Positions 50,091 through 62,204 of a DNA stretch of 64,000 nt are shown here, in pieces. The position numbers and the translations under genes were made by a program. The first letter of the stretch is position 1, and every line of letters begins with the position of its first letter. The notes beneath the pieces were generated by a model. The model had not been told where the DNA came from, searched no databases, and saw only the letters and a program-made list of their open reading frames with translations. The stretch is taken from assembly GCA_916048095.2 (NCBI GenBank), contig OU696591.1, positions 3,000,001 through 3,064,000 of the forward strand. Reading direction: 5' to 3'. This stretch comes from Sacculina carcini. Its lineage: Eukaryota > Arthropoda > Thecostraca > Sacculinidae.

Positions 50091-50620
50091 AAAGAAAATA
50101 AAGAAAATAAAGAAAATAAAGAAAATAAAGAAAATAAAGAAAATAAAGAAAATAAAGAAAATAAAGAAAATAAAGAAAATAAAGAAAATAAAGAAAATAA
50201 AGAAAATAAAGAAAATAAAGAAAATAAAGAAAATAAAGAAAATAAAGAAAATAAAGAAAATAAAGAAAATAAAGAAAATAAAGAAAATAAAGAAAATAAA
50301 GAAAATAAAGAAAATAAAGAAAATAAAGAAAATAAAGAAAATAAAGAAAATAAAGAAAATAAAGAAAATAAAGAAAATAAAGAAAATAAAGAAAATAAAG
50401 AAAATAAAGAAAATAAAGAAAATAAAGAAAATAAAGAAAATAAAGAAAATAAAGAAAATAAAGAAAATAAAGAAAATATAGAAAATAAAGAAAATAAAGA
50501 AAATATGGAAAATAAAGAAAATAAAGACAATAAAGAAAATAAAGAAAATAAAGAAAATAAAGAAAATAAAGAAAATAAAGAAAATAAAGAAAATAAAGAA
50601 AATAAAGAAAATAAAGAAAA

Positions 50621-50813
50621 TTAATTGTACACTCGTGCTTGCGCACTATATATACCACATATAAACCATCTCTCTTGAACATCTACAATGGCCGGACCGC
50701 GTAAGACTCTGCTCGAACCCCGAGGACCTCGGTTCGAATCCCAGCCAGGTAATAACTTTCTTCACTCAACACTAAACTCTACACACAAATAATCGAAATA
50801 AATTGGATGAATT
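50621..50813 (+). repeat. Array core copy 96
   Basis: C allele. Step 471 bp; R spacer. Confidence 0.95.
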
Positions 50814-51091
50814 AAAGAAAATAAAGAAAATAAAGAAAATAAAGAAAATAAAGAAAATAAAGAAAATAAAGAAAATAAAGAAAATAAGGAAAATAAAGAA
50901 AATAAAGAAAATAAAGAAAATAAAGAAAATAAAGAAAATAAAGAAAATAAAGAAAATAAAGAAAATAAAGAAAATAAAGAAAATAAAGAAAATAAAGAAA
51001 ATAAAGAAAATAAAGAAAATAAAGAAAATAAAGAAAATAAAGAAAATAAAGAAAATAAAGAAAATAAAGAAAATAAAGAAAATAAAGAAAA

Positions 51092-51284
51092 TTAATTGTA
51101 CACTCGTGCTTGCGCACTATATATACCACATATAAACCATCTCTCTTGAACATCTACAATGGCCGGACCGCGTAAGACTCTGCTCGAATCCCGAGGACCT
51201 CGGTTCGAATCCCAGCCAGGTAATAACTTTTTTCACTCAACACTAAACTCTACACACAAATAATCGAAATAAATTGGATGAATT
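51092..51284 (+). repeat. Array core copy 97 (with T6 run)
   Basis: T allele; a C-to-T change turns actttcttc into a six-T run just 3' of the tRNA-like block. Step 678 bp; P spacer. Confidence 0.95.
51228..51233 (+). terminator. Possible pol III terminator, unique to copy 97
   Basis: TTTTTT on the + strand lies about 8 nt after the end of the tRNA-like block. It is the only run of four or more T I found on this strand. It would terminate pol III if the element is transcribed. As a private single-base change it may also be chance. Confidence 0.3.
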
Positions 51285-51769
51285 AAAGAAAATAAAGAAA
51301 ATAAAGAAAATAAAGAAAATAAAGAAAATAAAGAAAATAAAGAAAATAAAGAAAATAAAGAAAATAAAGAAAATAAAGAAAATAAAGAAAATAAAGAAAA
51401 TAAAGAAAATAAAGAAAATAAAGAAAATAAAGAAAATAAAGAAAATAAAGAAAATAAAGAAAATAAAGAAAATAAAGAAAATAAAGAAAATAAAGAAAAT
51501 AAAGAAAATAAAGAAAATAAAGAAAATAAAGAAAATAAAGAAAATAAAGAAAATAAAGAAAATAAAGAAAATAAAGAAAATAAAGAAAATATAGAAAATA
51601 AAGAAAATAAAGAAAATATGGAAAATAAAGAAAATAAAGACAATAAAGAAAATAAAGAAAATAAAGAAAATAAAGAAAATAAAGAAAATAAAGAAAATAA
51701 AGAAAATAAAGAAAATAAAGAAAATAAAGAAAATAAAGAAAATAAAGAAAATAAAGAAAATAAAGAAAA

Positions 51770-51962
51770 TTAATTGTACACTCGTGCTTGCGCACTATAT
51801 ATACCACATATAAACCATCTCTCTTGAACATCTACAATGGCCGGACCGCGTAAGACTCTGCTCGAACCCCGAGGACCTCGGTTCGAATCCCAGCCAGGTA
51901 ATAACTTTCTTCACTCAACACTAAACTCTACACACAAATAATCGAAATAAATTGGATGAATT
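51770..51962 (+). repeat. Array core copy 98
   Basis: C allele. Step 498 bp; ataagg, three taaataaaat, end gataataaag: an R/S hybrid spacer. Confidence 0.95.
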
Positions 51963-52267
51963 AAAGAAAATAAAGAAAATAAAGAAAATAAAGAAAATAA
52001 AGAAAATAAAGAAAATAAAGAAAATAAAGAAAATAAAGAAAATAAGGAAAATAAAGAAAATAAAGAAAATAAAGAAAATAAAGAAAATAAAGAAAATAAA
52101 GAAAATAAAGAAAATAAAGAAAATAAATAAAATAAAGAAAATAAATAAAATAAATAAAATAAAGAAAATAAAGAAAATAAAGAAAATAAAGAAAATAAAG
52201 AAAATAAAGAAAATAAAGAAAATAAAGAAAATAAAGAAAATAAAGAAAATAAAGATAATAAAGAAAA

Positions 52268-52460
52268 TTAATTGTACACTCGTGCTTGCGCACTATATAT
52301 ACCACATATAAACCATCTCTCTTGAACATCTACAATGGCCGGACCGCGTAAGACTCTGCTCGAATCCCGAGGACCTCGGTTCGAATCCCAGCCAGGTAAT
52401 AACTTTCTTCACTCAACACTAAACTCTACACACAAATAATCGAAATAAATTGGATGAATT
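52268..52460 (+). repeat. Array core copy 99
   Basis: T allele. Step 660 bp; P spacer, two tatag, one gacaat. Confidence 0.95.
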
Positions 52461-52927
52461 AAAGAAAATAAAGAAAATAAAGAAAATAAAGAAAATAAAG
52501 AAAATAAAGAAAATAAAGAAAATAAAGAAAATAAAGAAAATAAAGAAAATAAAGAAAATAAAGAAAATAAAGAAAATAAAGAAAATAAAGAAAATAAAGA
52601 AAATAAAGAAAATAAAGAAAATAAAGAAAATAAAGAAAATAAAGAAAATAAAGAAAATAAAGAAAATAAAGAAAATAAAGAAAATAAAGAAAATAAAGAA
52701 AATAAAGAAAATATAGAAAATAAAGAAAATAAAGAAAATATAGAAAATAAAGAAAATAAAGACAATAAAGAAAATAAAGAAAATAAAGAAAATAAAGAAA
52801 ATAAAGAAAATAAAGAAAATAAAGAAAATAAAGAAAATAAAGAAAATAAAGAAAATAAAGAAAATAAAGAAAATAAAGAAAATAAAGAAAATAAAGAAAA
52901 TAAAGAAAATAAAGAAAATAAAGAAAA

Positions 52928-53120
52928 TTAATTGTACACTCGTGCTTGCGCACTATATATACCACATATAAACCATCTCTCTTGAACATCTACAATGGCC
53001 GGACCGCGTAAGACTCTGCTCGAACCCCGAGGACCTCGGTTCGAATCCCAGCCAGGTAATAACTTTCTTCACTCAACACTAAACTCTACACACAAATAAT
53101 CGAAATAAATTGGATGAATT
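52928..53120 (+). repeat. Array core copy 100
   Basis: C allele. Step 669 bp; ataagg at the start and P markers at the end: an R/P hybrid spacer. Confidence 0.95.
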
Positions 53121-53596
53121 AAAGAAAATAAAGAAAATAAAGAAAATAAAGAAAATAAAGAAAATAAAGAAAATAAAGAAAATAAGGAAAATAAAGAAAA
53201 TAAAGAAAATAAAGAAAATAAAGAAAATAAAGAAAATAAAGAAAATAAAGAAAATAAAGAAAATAAAGAAAATAAAGAAAATAAAGAAAATAAAGAAAAT
53301 AAAGAAAATAAAGAAAATAAAGAAAATAAAGAAAATAAAGAAAATAAAGAAAATAAAGAAAATAAAGAAAATAAAGAAAATATAGAAAATAAAGAAAATA
53401 AAGAAAATATAGAAAATAAAGAAAATAAAGACAATAAAGAAAATAAAGAAAATAAAGAAAATAAAGAAAATAAAGAAAATAAAGAAAATAAAGAAAATAA
53501 AGAAAATAAAGAAAATAAAGAAAATAAAGAAAATAAAGAAAATAAAGAAAATAAAGAAAATAAAGAAAATAAAGAAAATAAAGAAAATAAAGAAAA

Positions 53597-53789
53597 TTAA
53601 TTGTACACTCGTGGTTGCGCACTATATATACCACATATAAACCATCTCTCTTGAACATCTACAATGGCCGGACCGCGTAAGACTCTGCTCGAACCCCGAG
53701 GACCTCGGTTCGAATCCCAGCCAGGTAATAACTTTCTTCACTCAACACTAAACTCTACACACAAATAATCGAAATAAATTGGATGAATT
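53597..53789 (+). repeat. Array core copy 101
   Basis: C allele; private cactcgtggttgcg. Step 579 bp; ataagg, tacag pair. Confidence 0.95.
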
Positions 53790-54175
53790 AAAGAAAATAA
53801 AGAAAATAAAGAAAATAAAGAAAATAAAGAAAATAAAGAAAATAAAGAAAATAAGGAAAATAAAGAAAATAAAGAAAATAAAGAAAATAAAGAAAATAAA
53901 GAAAATAAAGAAAATAAAGAAAATAAAGAAAATAAAGAAAATAAAGAAAATAAAGAAAATAAAGAAAATAAAGAAAATAAAGAAAATAAAGAAAATAAAG
54001 AAAATACAGAAAATACAGAAAATAAAGAAAATAAAGAAAATAAAGAAAATAAAGAAAATAAAGAAAATAAAGAAAATAAAGAAAATAAAGAAAATAAAGA
54101 AAATAAAGAAAATAAAGAAAATAAAGAAAATAAAGAAAATAAAGAAAATAAAGAAAATAAAGAAAATAAAGAAAA

Positions 54176-54368
54176 TTAATTGTACACTCGTGCTTGCGCA
54201 CTATATATACCACATATAAACCATCTCTCTTGAACATCTACAATGGCCGGACCGCGTAAGACTCTGCTCGAATCCCGAGGACCTCGGTTCGAATCCCAGC
54301 CAGGTAATAACTTTCTTCACTCAACACTAAACTCTACACACAAATAATCGAAATAAATTGGATGAATT
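54176..54368 (+). repeat. Array core copy 102
   Basis: T allele. Step 444 bp; T-type spacer. Confidence 0.95.
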
Positions 54369-54619
54369 AAAGAAAATAAAGAAAATAAAGAAAATAAAGA
54401 AAATAAAGAAAATAAAGAAAATAAAGAAAATAAAGAAAATAAAGAAAATATAGAAAATAAAGAAAATAAAGAAAATAAAGAAAATAAAGAAAATAAAGAA
54501 AATAAAGAAAATAAAGAAAATAAAGAAAATAAAGAAAATAAAGAAAATAAAGAAAATAAAGAAATTAAAGAAAATAAAGAAAATAAAGAAAATAAAGAAA
54601 ATAAAGAAAATAAAGAAAA

Positions 54620-54812
54620 TTAATTGTACACTCGTGCTTGCGCACTATATATACCACATATAAACCATCTCTCTTGAACATCTACAATGGCCGGACCGCG
54701 TAAGACTCTGCTCGAACCCCGAGGACCTCGGTTCGAATCCCAGCCAGGTAATAACTTTCTTCACTCAACACTAAACTCTACACACAAATAATCGAAATAA
54801 ATTGGATGAATT
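54620..54812 (+). repeat. Array core copy 103
   Basis: C allele; spacer opens ttaaataaaat. Step 309 bp; aatgaataaaat and terminal tatag. Confidence 0.95.
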
Positions 54813-54928
54813 AAATAAAATAAAGAAAATAAAGAAAATAAAGAAAATAAAGAAAATAAAGAAAATAAAGAAAATAAAGAAAATAAAGAAAATGAATAAA
54901 ATAAAGAAAATAAAGAAAATATAGAAAA

Positions 54929-55121
54929 TTAATTGTACACTCGTGCTTGCGCACTATATATACCACATATAAACCATCTCTCTTGAACATCTACAATGGC
55001 CGGACCGCGTAAGACTCTGCTCGAATCCCGAGGACCTCGGTTCGAATCCCAGCCAGGTAATAACTTTCTTCACTCAACACTAAACTCTACACACAAATAA
55101 TCGAAATAAATTGGATGAATT
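54929..55121 (+). repeat. Array core copy 104
   Basis: T allele. Step 489 bp; tatgaaaataaat (1-bp loss), tttaag (1-bp gain), tatag, gacaat pair. Confidence 0.95.
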
Positions 55122-55417
55122 AAAGAAAATAAAGAAAATAAAGAAAATAAAGAAAATAAAGAAAATAAAGAAAATAAAGAAAATATGAAAATAAATAAAA
55201 TAAAGAAAATAAAGAAAATAAAGAAAATAAAGAAAATAAAGAAAATTTAAGAAAATAAAGAAAATATAGAAAATAAAGAAAATAAAGAAAATAAAGAAAA
55301 TAAAGACAATAAAGACAATAAAGAAAATAAAGAAAATAAAGAAAATAAAGAAAATAAAGAAAATAAAGAAAATAAAGAAAATAAAGAAAATAAAGAAAAT
55401 AAAGAAAATAAAGAAAA

Positions 55418-55605
55418 TTAATTGTACACTCGTGCTTGCGCACTATATATACCACATATAAACCATCTCTCTTGAACATCTACAATGGCCGGACCGCGTA
55501 AGACTCTGCTCGAACCCCGAGGACCTCGGTTCGAATCCCAGCCAGGTAATAACTTTCTTCACTCAACACTCTACACACAAATAATCGAAATAAATTGGAT
55601 GAATT
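55418..55605 (+). repeat. Array core copy 105 (5-bp deletion)
   Basis: caacactctac instead of caacactaaactctac. C allele. Step 466 bp; two tatag. Confidence 0.95.
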
Positions 55606-55883
55606 AAAGAAAATAAAGAAAATAAAGAAAATAAAGAAAATAAAGAAAATAAAGAAAATAAAGAAAATAAAGAAAATAAAGAAAATAAAGAAAATAAAGA
55701 AAATAAAGAAAATAAAGAAAATAAAGAAAATAAAGAAAATAAAGAAAATAAAGAAAATAAAGAAAATAAAGAAAATAAAGAAAATATAGAAAATAAAGAA
55801 AATAAAGAAAATAAAGAAAATAAAGAAAATAAAGAAAATAAAGAAAATAAAGAAAATAAAGAAAATAAAGAAAATATAGAAAA

Positions 55884-56076
55884 TTAATTGTACACTCGTG
55901 CTTGCGCACTATATATACCACATATAAACCATCTCTCTTGAACATCTACAATGGCCGGACCGCGTAAGACTCTGCTCGAACCCCGAGGACCTCGGTTCGA
56001 ATCCCAGCCAGGTAATAACTTTCTTCACTCAACACTAAACTCTACACACAAATAATCGAAATAAATTGGATGAATT
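55884..56076 (+). repeat. Array core copy 106
   Basis: C allele. Step 354 bp; two ataagg. Confidence 0.95.
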
Positions 56077-56237
56077 AAAGAAAATAAAGAAAATAAAGAA
56101 AATAAAGAAAATAAAGAAAATAAGGAAAATAAAGAAAATAAAGAAAATAAAGAAAATAAAGAAAATAAAGAAAATAAAGAAAATAAAGAAAATAAAGAAA
56201 ATAAGGAAAATAAAGAAAATAAAGAAAATAAAGAAAA

Positions 56238-56430
56238 TTAATTGTACACTCGTGCTTGCGCACTATATATACCACATATAAACCATCTCTCTTGAACATC
56301 TACAATGGCCGGACCGCGTAAGACTCTGCTCGAACCCCGAGGACCTCGGTTCGAATCCCAGCCAGGTAATAACTTTCTTCACTCAACACTAAACTCTACA
56401 CACAAATAATCGAAATAAATTGGATGAATT
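56238..56430 (+). repeat. Array core copy 107
   Basis: C allele. Step 465 bp; clean. Confidence 0.95.
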
Positions 56431-56711
56431 AAAGAAAATAAAGAAAATAAAGAAAATAAAGAAAATAAAGAAAATAAAGAAAATAAAGAAAATAAAGAAA
56501 ATAAAGAAAATAAAGAAAATAAAGAAAATAAAGAAAATAAAGAAAATAAAGAAAATAAAGAAAATAAAGAAAATAAAGAAAATAAAGAAAATAAAGAAAA
56601 TAAAGAAAATAAAGAAAATAAAGAAAATAAAGAAAATAAAGAAAATAAAGAAAATAAAGAAAATAAAGAAAATAAAGAAAATAAAGAAAATAAAGAAAAT
56701 AAAGAAAATAA

Positions 56712-56895
56712 CACTCGTGCTTGCGCACTATATATACCACATATAAACCATCTCACTTGAACATCTACAATGGCCGGACCGCGTAAGACTCTGCTCGAAC
56801 CCCGAGGACCTCGGTTCGAATCCCAGCCAGGTAATAACTTTCTTCACTCAACACTAAGCTCTACACACAAATAATCGAAATAAATTGGATGAATT
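56712..56895 (+). repeat. Array core copy 108 (5' truncated)
   Basis: Junction gaaaataacactcg, net 6 bp lost; ctcacttga; actaagctc. Step 318 bp; clean. Confidence 0.95.
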
Positions 56896-57020
56896 AAAGA
56901 AAATAAAGAAAATAAAGAAAATAAAGAAAATAAAGAAAATAAAGAAAATAAAGAAAATAAAGAAAATAAAGAAAATAAAGAAAATAAAGAAAATAAAGAA
57001 AATAAAGAAAATAAAGAAAA

Positions 57021-57208
57021 TTAATTGTACACTCGTGCTTGCGCACTATATATACCACATATAAACCATCTCTCTTGAACATCTACAATGGCCGGACCGC
57101 GTAAGACTCTGCTCGAACCCCGAGGACCTCGGTTCGAATCCCAGCCAGGTAATAACTTTCTTCACTCAACACTCTACACACAAATAATCGAAATAAATTG
57201 GATGAATT
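57021..57208 (+). repeat. Array core copy 109 (5-bp deletion)
   Basis: caacactctac. C allele. Step 439 bp; tatag. Confidence 0.95.
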
Positions 57209-57459
57209 AAAGAAAATAAAGAAAATAAAGAAAATAAAGAAAATAAAGAAAATAAAGAAAATAAAGAAAATAAAGAAAATAAAGAAAATAAAGAAAATAA
57301 AGAAAATAAAGAAAATAAAGAAAATAAAGAAAATAAAGAAAATAAAGAAAATATAGAAAATAAAGAAAATAAAGAAAATAAAGAAAATAAAGAAAATAAA
57401 GAAAATAAAGAAAATAAAGAAAATAAAGAAAATAAAGAAAATAAAGAAAATAAAGAAAA

Positions 57460-57652
57460 TTAATTGTACACTCGTGCTTGCGCACTATATATACCACATA
57501 TAAACCATCTCTCTTGAACATCTACAATGGCCGGACCGCGTAAGACTCTGCTCGAATCCCGAGGACCTCGGTTCGAATCCCAGCCAGGTAATAACTTTCT
57601 TCACTCAACACTAAACTCTACACACAAATAATCGAAATAAATTGGATGAATT
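57460..57652 (+). repeat. Array core copy 110
   Basis: T allele. Step 399 bp; ataagg and taaataaaat near the end. Confidence 0.95.
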
Positions 57653-57858
57653 AAAGAAAATAAAGAAAATAAAGAAAATAAAGAAAATAAAGAAAATAAA
57701 GAAAATAAAGAAAATAAAGAAAATAAAGAAAATAAAGAAAATAAAGAAAATAAAGAAAATAAAGAAAATAAAGAAAATAAAGAAAATAAAGAAAATAAAG
57801 AAAATAAAGAAAATAAAGAAAATAAGGAAAATAAAGAAAATAAATAAAATAAAGAAAA

Positions 57859-58051
57859 TTAATTGTACACTCGTGCTTGCGCACTATATATACCACATAT
57901 AAACCATCTCTCTTGAACATCTACAATGGCCGGACCGCGTAAGACTCTGCTCGAACCCCGAGGACCTCGGTTCGAATCCCAGCCAGGTAATAACTTTCTT
58001 CACTCAACACTAAACTCTACACACAAATAATCGAAATAAATTGGATGAATT
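57859..58051 (+). repeat. Array core copy 111
   Basis: C allele. Step 411 bp; clean. Confidence 0.95.
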
Positions 58052-58278
58052 AAAGAAAATAAAGAAAATAAAGAAAATAAAGAAAATAAAGAAAATAAAG
58101 AAAATAAAGAAAATAAAGAAAATAAAGAAAATAAAGAAAATAAAGAAAATAAAGAAAATAAAGAAAATAAAGAAAATAAAGAAAATAAAGAAAATAAAGA
58201 AAATAAAGAAAATAAAGAAAATAAAGAAAATAAAGAAAATAAAGAAAATAAAGAAAATAAAGAAAATAAAGAAAATAA

Positions 58279-58462
58279 CACTCGTGCTTGCGCACTATAT
58301 ATACCACATATAAACCATCTCACTTGAACATCTACAATGGCCGGACCGCGTAAGACTCTGCTCGAACCCCGAGGACCTCGGTTCGAATCCCAGCCAGGTA
58401 ATAACTTTCTTCACTCAACACTAAGCTCTACACACAAATAATCGAAATAAATTGGATGAATT
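58279..58462 (+). repeat. Array core copy 112 (5' truncated)
   Basis: Same junction and ctcacttga / actaagctc set as copy 108. Step 426 bp; clean. Confidence 0.95.
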
Positions 58463-58695
58463 AAAGAAAATAAAGAAAATAAAGAAAATAAAGAAAATAA
58501 AGAAAATAAAGAAAATAAAGAAAATAAAGAAAATAAAGAAAATAAAGAAAATAAAGAAAATAAAGAAAATAAAGAAAATAAAGAAAATAAAGAAAATAAA
58601 GAAAATAAAGAAAATAAAGAAAATAAAGAAAATAAAGAAAATAAAGAAAATAAAGAAAATAAAGAAAATAAAGAAAATAAAGAAAATAAAGAAAA

Positions 58696-58888
58696 TTAAT
58701 TGTACACTCGTGCTTGCGCACTATATATACCACATATAAACCATCTCTCTTGAACATCTACAATGGCCGGACCGCGTAAGACTCTGCTCGAATCCCGAGG
58801 ACCTCGGTTCGAATCCCAGCCAGGTAATAACTTTCTTCACTCAACACTAAACTCTACACACAAATAATCGAAATAAATTGGATGAATT
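58696..58888 (+). repeat. Array core copy 113
   Basis: T allele. Step 354 bp; ataagg; last unit aaaaaaat. Confidence 0.95.
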
Positions 58889-59049
58889 AAAGAAAATAAA
58901 GAAAATAAAGAAAATAAAGAAAATAAAGAAAATAAAGAAAATAAAGAAAATAAAGAAAATAAAGAAAATAAAGAAAATAAAGAAAATAAAGAAAATAAAG
59001 AAAATAAAGAAAATAAGGAAAATAAAGAAAATAAAGAAAATAAAAAAAA

Positions 59050-59242
59050 TTAATTGTACACTCGTGCTTGCGCACTATATATACCACATATAAACCATCT
59101 CTCTTGAACATCTACAATGGCCGGACCGCGTAAGACTCTGCTCGAACCCCGAGGATCTCGGTTCGAATCCCAGCCAGGTAATAACTTTCTTCACTCAACA
59201 CTAAGCTCTACACACAAATAATCGAAATAAATTGGATGAATT
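59050..59242 (+). repeat. Array core copy 114
   Basis: Private gaggatctcgg in the palindrome; actaagctc. Step 384 bp; clean. Confidence 0.95.
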
Positions 59243-59442
59243 AAAGAAAATAAAGAAAATAAAGAAAATAAAGAAAATAAAGAAAATAAAGAAAATAAAG
59301 AAAATAAAGAAAATAAAGAAAATAAAGAAAATAAAGAAAATAAAGAAAATAAAGAAAATAAAGAAAATAAAGAAAATAAAGAAAATAAAGAAAATAAAGA
59401 AAATAAAGAAAATAAAGAAAATAAAGAAAATAAAGAAAATAA

Positions 59443-59626
59443 CACTCGTGCTTGCGCACTATATATACCACATATAAACCATCTCACTTGAACATCTACA
59501 ATGGCCGGACCGCGTAAGACTCTGCTCGAACCCCGAGGACCTCGGTTCGAATCCCAGCCAGGTAATAACTTTCTTCACTCAACACTAAGCTCTACACACA
59601 AATAATCGAAATAAATTGGATGAATT
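59443..59626 (+). repeat. Array core copy 115 (5' truncated)
   Basis: 6-bp junction loss, ctcacttga, actaagctc. Step 498 bp; gaagataaag as last unit. Confidence 0.95.
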
Positions 59627-59931
59627 AAAGAAAATAAAGAAAATAAAGAAAATAAAGAAAATAAAGAAAATAAAGAAAATAAAGAAAATAAAGAAAATAA
59701 AGAAAATAAAGAAAATAAAGAAAATAAAGAAAATAAAGAAAATAAAGAAAATAAAGAAAATAAAGAAAATAAAGAAAATAAAGAAAATAAAGAAAATAAA
59801 GAAAATAAAGAAAATAAAGAAAATAAAGAAAATAAAGAAAATAAAGAAAATAAAGAAAATAAAGAAAATAAAGAAAATAAAGAAAATAAAGAAAATAAAG
59901 AAAATAAAGAAAATAAAGAAGATAAAGAAAA

Positions 59932-60124
59932 TTAATTGTACACTCGTGCTTGCGCACTATATATACCACATATAAACCATCTCTCTTGAACATCTACAAT
60001 GGCCGGACCGCGTAAGACTCTGCTCGAACCCCGAGGACCTCGGTTCGAATCCCAGCCAGGTAATAACTTTCTTCACTCAACACTAAACTCTACACACAAA
60101 TAATCGAAATAAATTGGATGAATT
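59932..60124 (+). repeat. Array core copy 116
   Basis: C allele. Step 534 bp; tacag, two aaaattaag, taaataaaat, aaaaaaag. Confidence 0.95.
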
Positions 60125-60465
60125 AAAGAAAATAAAGAAAATAAAGAAAATACAGAAAATAAAGAAAATAAAGAAAATAAAGAAAATAAAGAAAATAAAG
60201 AAAATAAAGAAAATAAAGAAAATAAAGAAAATTAAGAAAATTAAGAAAATAAAGAAAATAAAGAAAATAAAGAAAATAAATAAAATAAAGAAAATAAAGA
60301 AAATAAAGAAAATAAAGAAAATAAAGAAAATAAAGAAAAAAAAGAAAATAAAGAAAATAAAGAAAATAAAGAAAATAAAGAAAATAAAGAAAATAAAGAA
60401 AATAAAGAAAATAAAGAAAATAAAGAAAATAAAGAAAATAAAGAAAATAAAGAAAATAAAGAAAA

Positions 60466-60658
60466 TTAATTGTACACTCGTGCTTGCGCACTATATATAC
60501 CACATATAAACCATCTCTCGTGAACATCTACAATGGCCGGACCGCGTAAGACTCTGCTCGAACCCCGAGGACCTCGGTTCGAATCCCAGCCAGGTAATAA
60601 CTTTCTTCACTCAACACTAAACTCTACACACAAATAATCGAAATAAATTGGATGAATT
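60466..60658 (+). repeat. Array core copy 117
   Basis: ctctcgtga, shared only with copy 123. Step 483 bp; two aaacaaaat. Confidence 0.95.
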
Positions 60659-60957
60659 AAAGAAAATAAAGAAAATAAAGAAAATAAAGAAAATAAAGAA
60701 AATAAAGAAAATAAACAAAATAAAGAAAATAAAGAAAATAAACAAAATAAAGAAAATAAAGAAAATAAAGAAAATAAAGAAAATAAAGAAAATAAAGAAA
60801 ATAAAGAAAATAAAGAAAATAAAGAAAATAAAGAAAATAAAGAAAATAAAGAAAATAAAGAAAATAAAGAAAATAAAGAAAATAAAGAAAATAAAGAAAA
60901 TAAAGAAAATAAAGAAAATAAAGAAAATAAAGAAAATAAAGAAAATAAAGAAAATAA

Positions 60958-61141
60958 CACTCGTGCTTGCGCACTATATATACCACATATAAACCATCTC
61001 TCTTGAACATCTACAATGGCCGGACCGCGTAAGACTCTGCTCGAACCCCGAGGACCTCGGTTCGAATCCCAGCCAGGTAATAACTTTCTTCACTCAACAC
61101 TAAACTCTACACACAAATAATCGAAATAAATTGGATGAATT
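60958..61141 (+). repeat. Array core copy 118 (5' truncated)
   Basis: 6-bp junction loss but ctctcttga and actaaactc. Step 463 bp; tttaag (1-bp gain), two tatag, gacaat. Confidence 0.95.
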
Positions 61142-61411
61142 AAAGAAAATAAAGAAAATAAAGAAAATAAAGAAAATAAAGAAAATAAAGAAAATAAAGA
61201 AAATAAAGAAAATAAAGAAAATAAAGAAAATAAAGAAAATAAAGAAAATAAAGAAAATTTAAGAAAATAAAGAAAATATAGAAAATAAAGAAAATAAAGA
61301 AAATATAGAAAATAAAGAAAATAAAGACAATAAAGAAAATAAAGAAAATAAAGAAAATAAAGAAAATAAAGAAAATAAAGAAAATAAAGAAAATAAAGAA
61401 AATAAAGAAAA

Positions 61412-61599
61412 TTAATTGTACACTCGTGCTTGCGCACTATATATACCACATATAAACCATCTCTCTTGAACATCTACAATGGCCGGACCGCGTAAGACTC
61501 TGCTCGAACCCCGAGGACCTCGGTTCGAATCCCAGCCAGGTAATAACTTTCTTCACTCAACACTCTACACACAAATAATCGAAATAAATTGGATGAATT
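61412..61599 (+). repeat. Array core copy 119 (5-bp deletion)
   Basis: caacactctac. C allele. Step 421 bp; tatag, and gagaataaag near the end. Confidence 0.95.
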
Positions 61600-61832
61600 A
61601 AAGAAAATAAAGAAAATAAAGAAAATAAAGAAAATAAAGAAAATAAAGAAAATAAAGAAAATAAAGAAAATAAAGAAAATAAAGAAAATAAAGAAAATAA
61701 AGAAAATAAAGAAAATATAGAAAATAAAGAAAATAAAGAAAATAAAGAAAATAAAGAAAATAAAGAAAATAAAGAAAATAAAGAAAATAAAGAAAATAAA
61801 GAAAATAAAGAAAATAAAGAGAATAAAGAAAA

Positions 61833-62025
61833 TTAATTGTACACTCGTGCTTGCGCACTATATATACCACATATAAACCATCTCTCTTGAACATCTACAA
61901 TGGCCGGACCGCGTAAGACTCTGCTCGAATCCCGAGGACCTCGGCTCGAATCCCAGCCAGGTAATAACTTTCTTCACTCAACACTAAACTCTACACACAA
62001 ATAATCGAAATAAATTGGATGAATT
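61833..62025 (+). repeat. Array core copy 120
   Basis: T allele; box B altered to GGCTCGAATCC, the only box B change I saw. Step 372 bp; tatag, ataagg. Confidence 0.95.
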
Positions 62026-62204
62026 AAAGAAAATAAAGAAAATAAAGAAAATAAAGAAAATAAAGAAAATAAAGAAAATAAAGAAAATAAAGAAAATAAA
62101 GAAAATAAAGAAAATAAAGAAAATAAAGAAAATAAAGAAAATAAAGAAAATATAGAAAATAAAGAAAATAAAGAAAATAAGGAAAATAAAGAAAATAAAG
62201 AAAA

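Larger units (their letters stand above)
26469..54619 (+). repeat. Array domain III (copies 52-102)
   Basis: Mean step is about 554 bp. Spacers with ataagg near their start (R) follow C-allele cores. Spacers ending gataataaag (S) and long spacers with tatag/tatgg/gacaat (P) mostly follow T-allele cores. R-S-P triads recur, for example at copies 83-85 and 88-90. A fourth type (T-type: tatag plus aaattaaag) occurs at copies 73, 77, 92 and 102. Confidence 0.85.
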
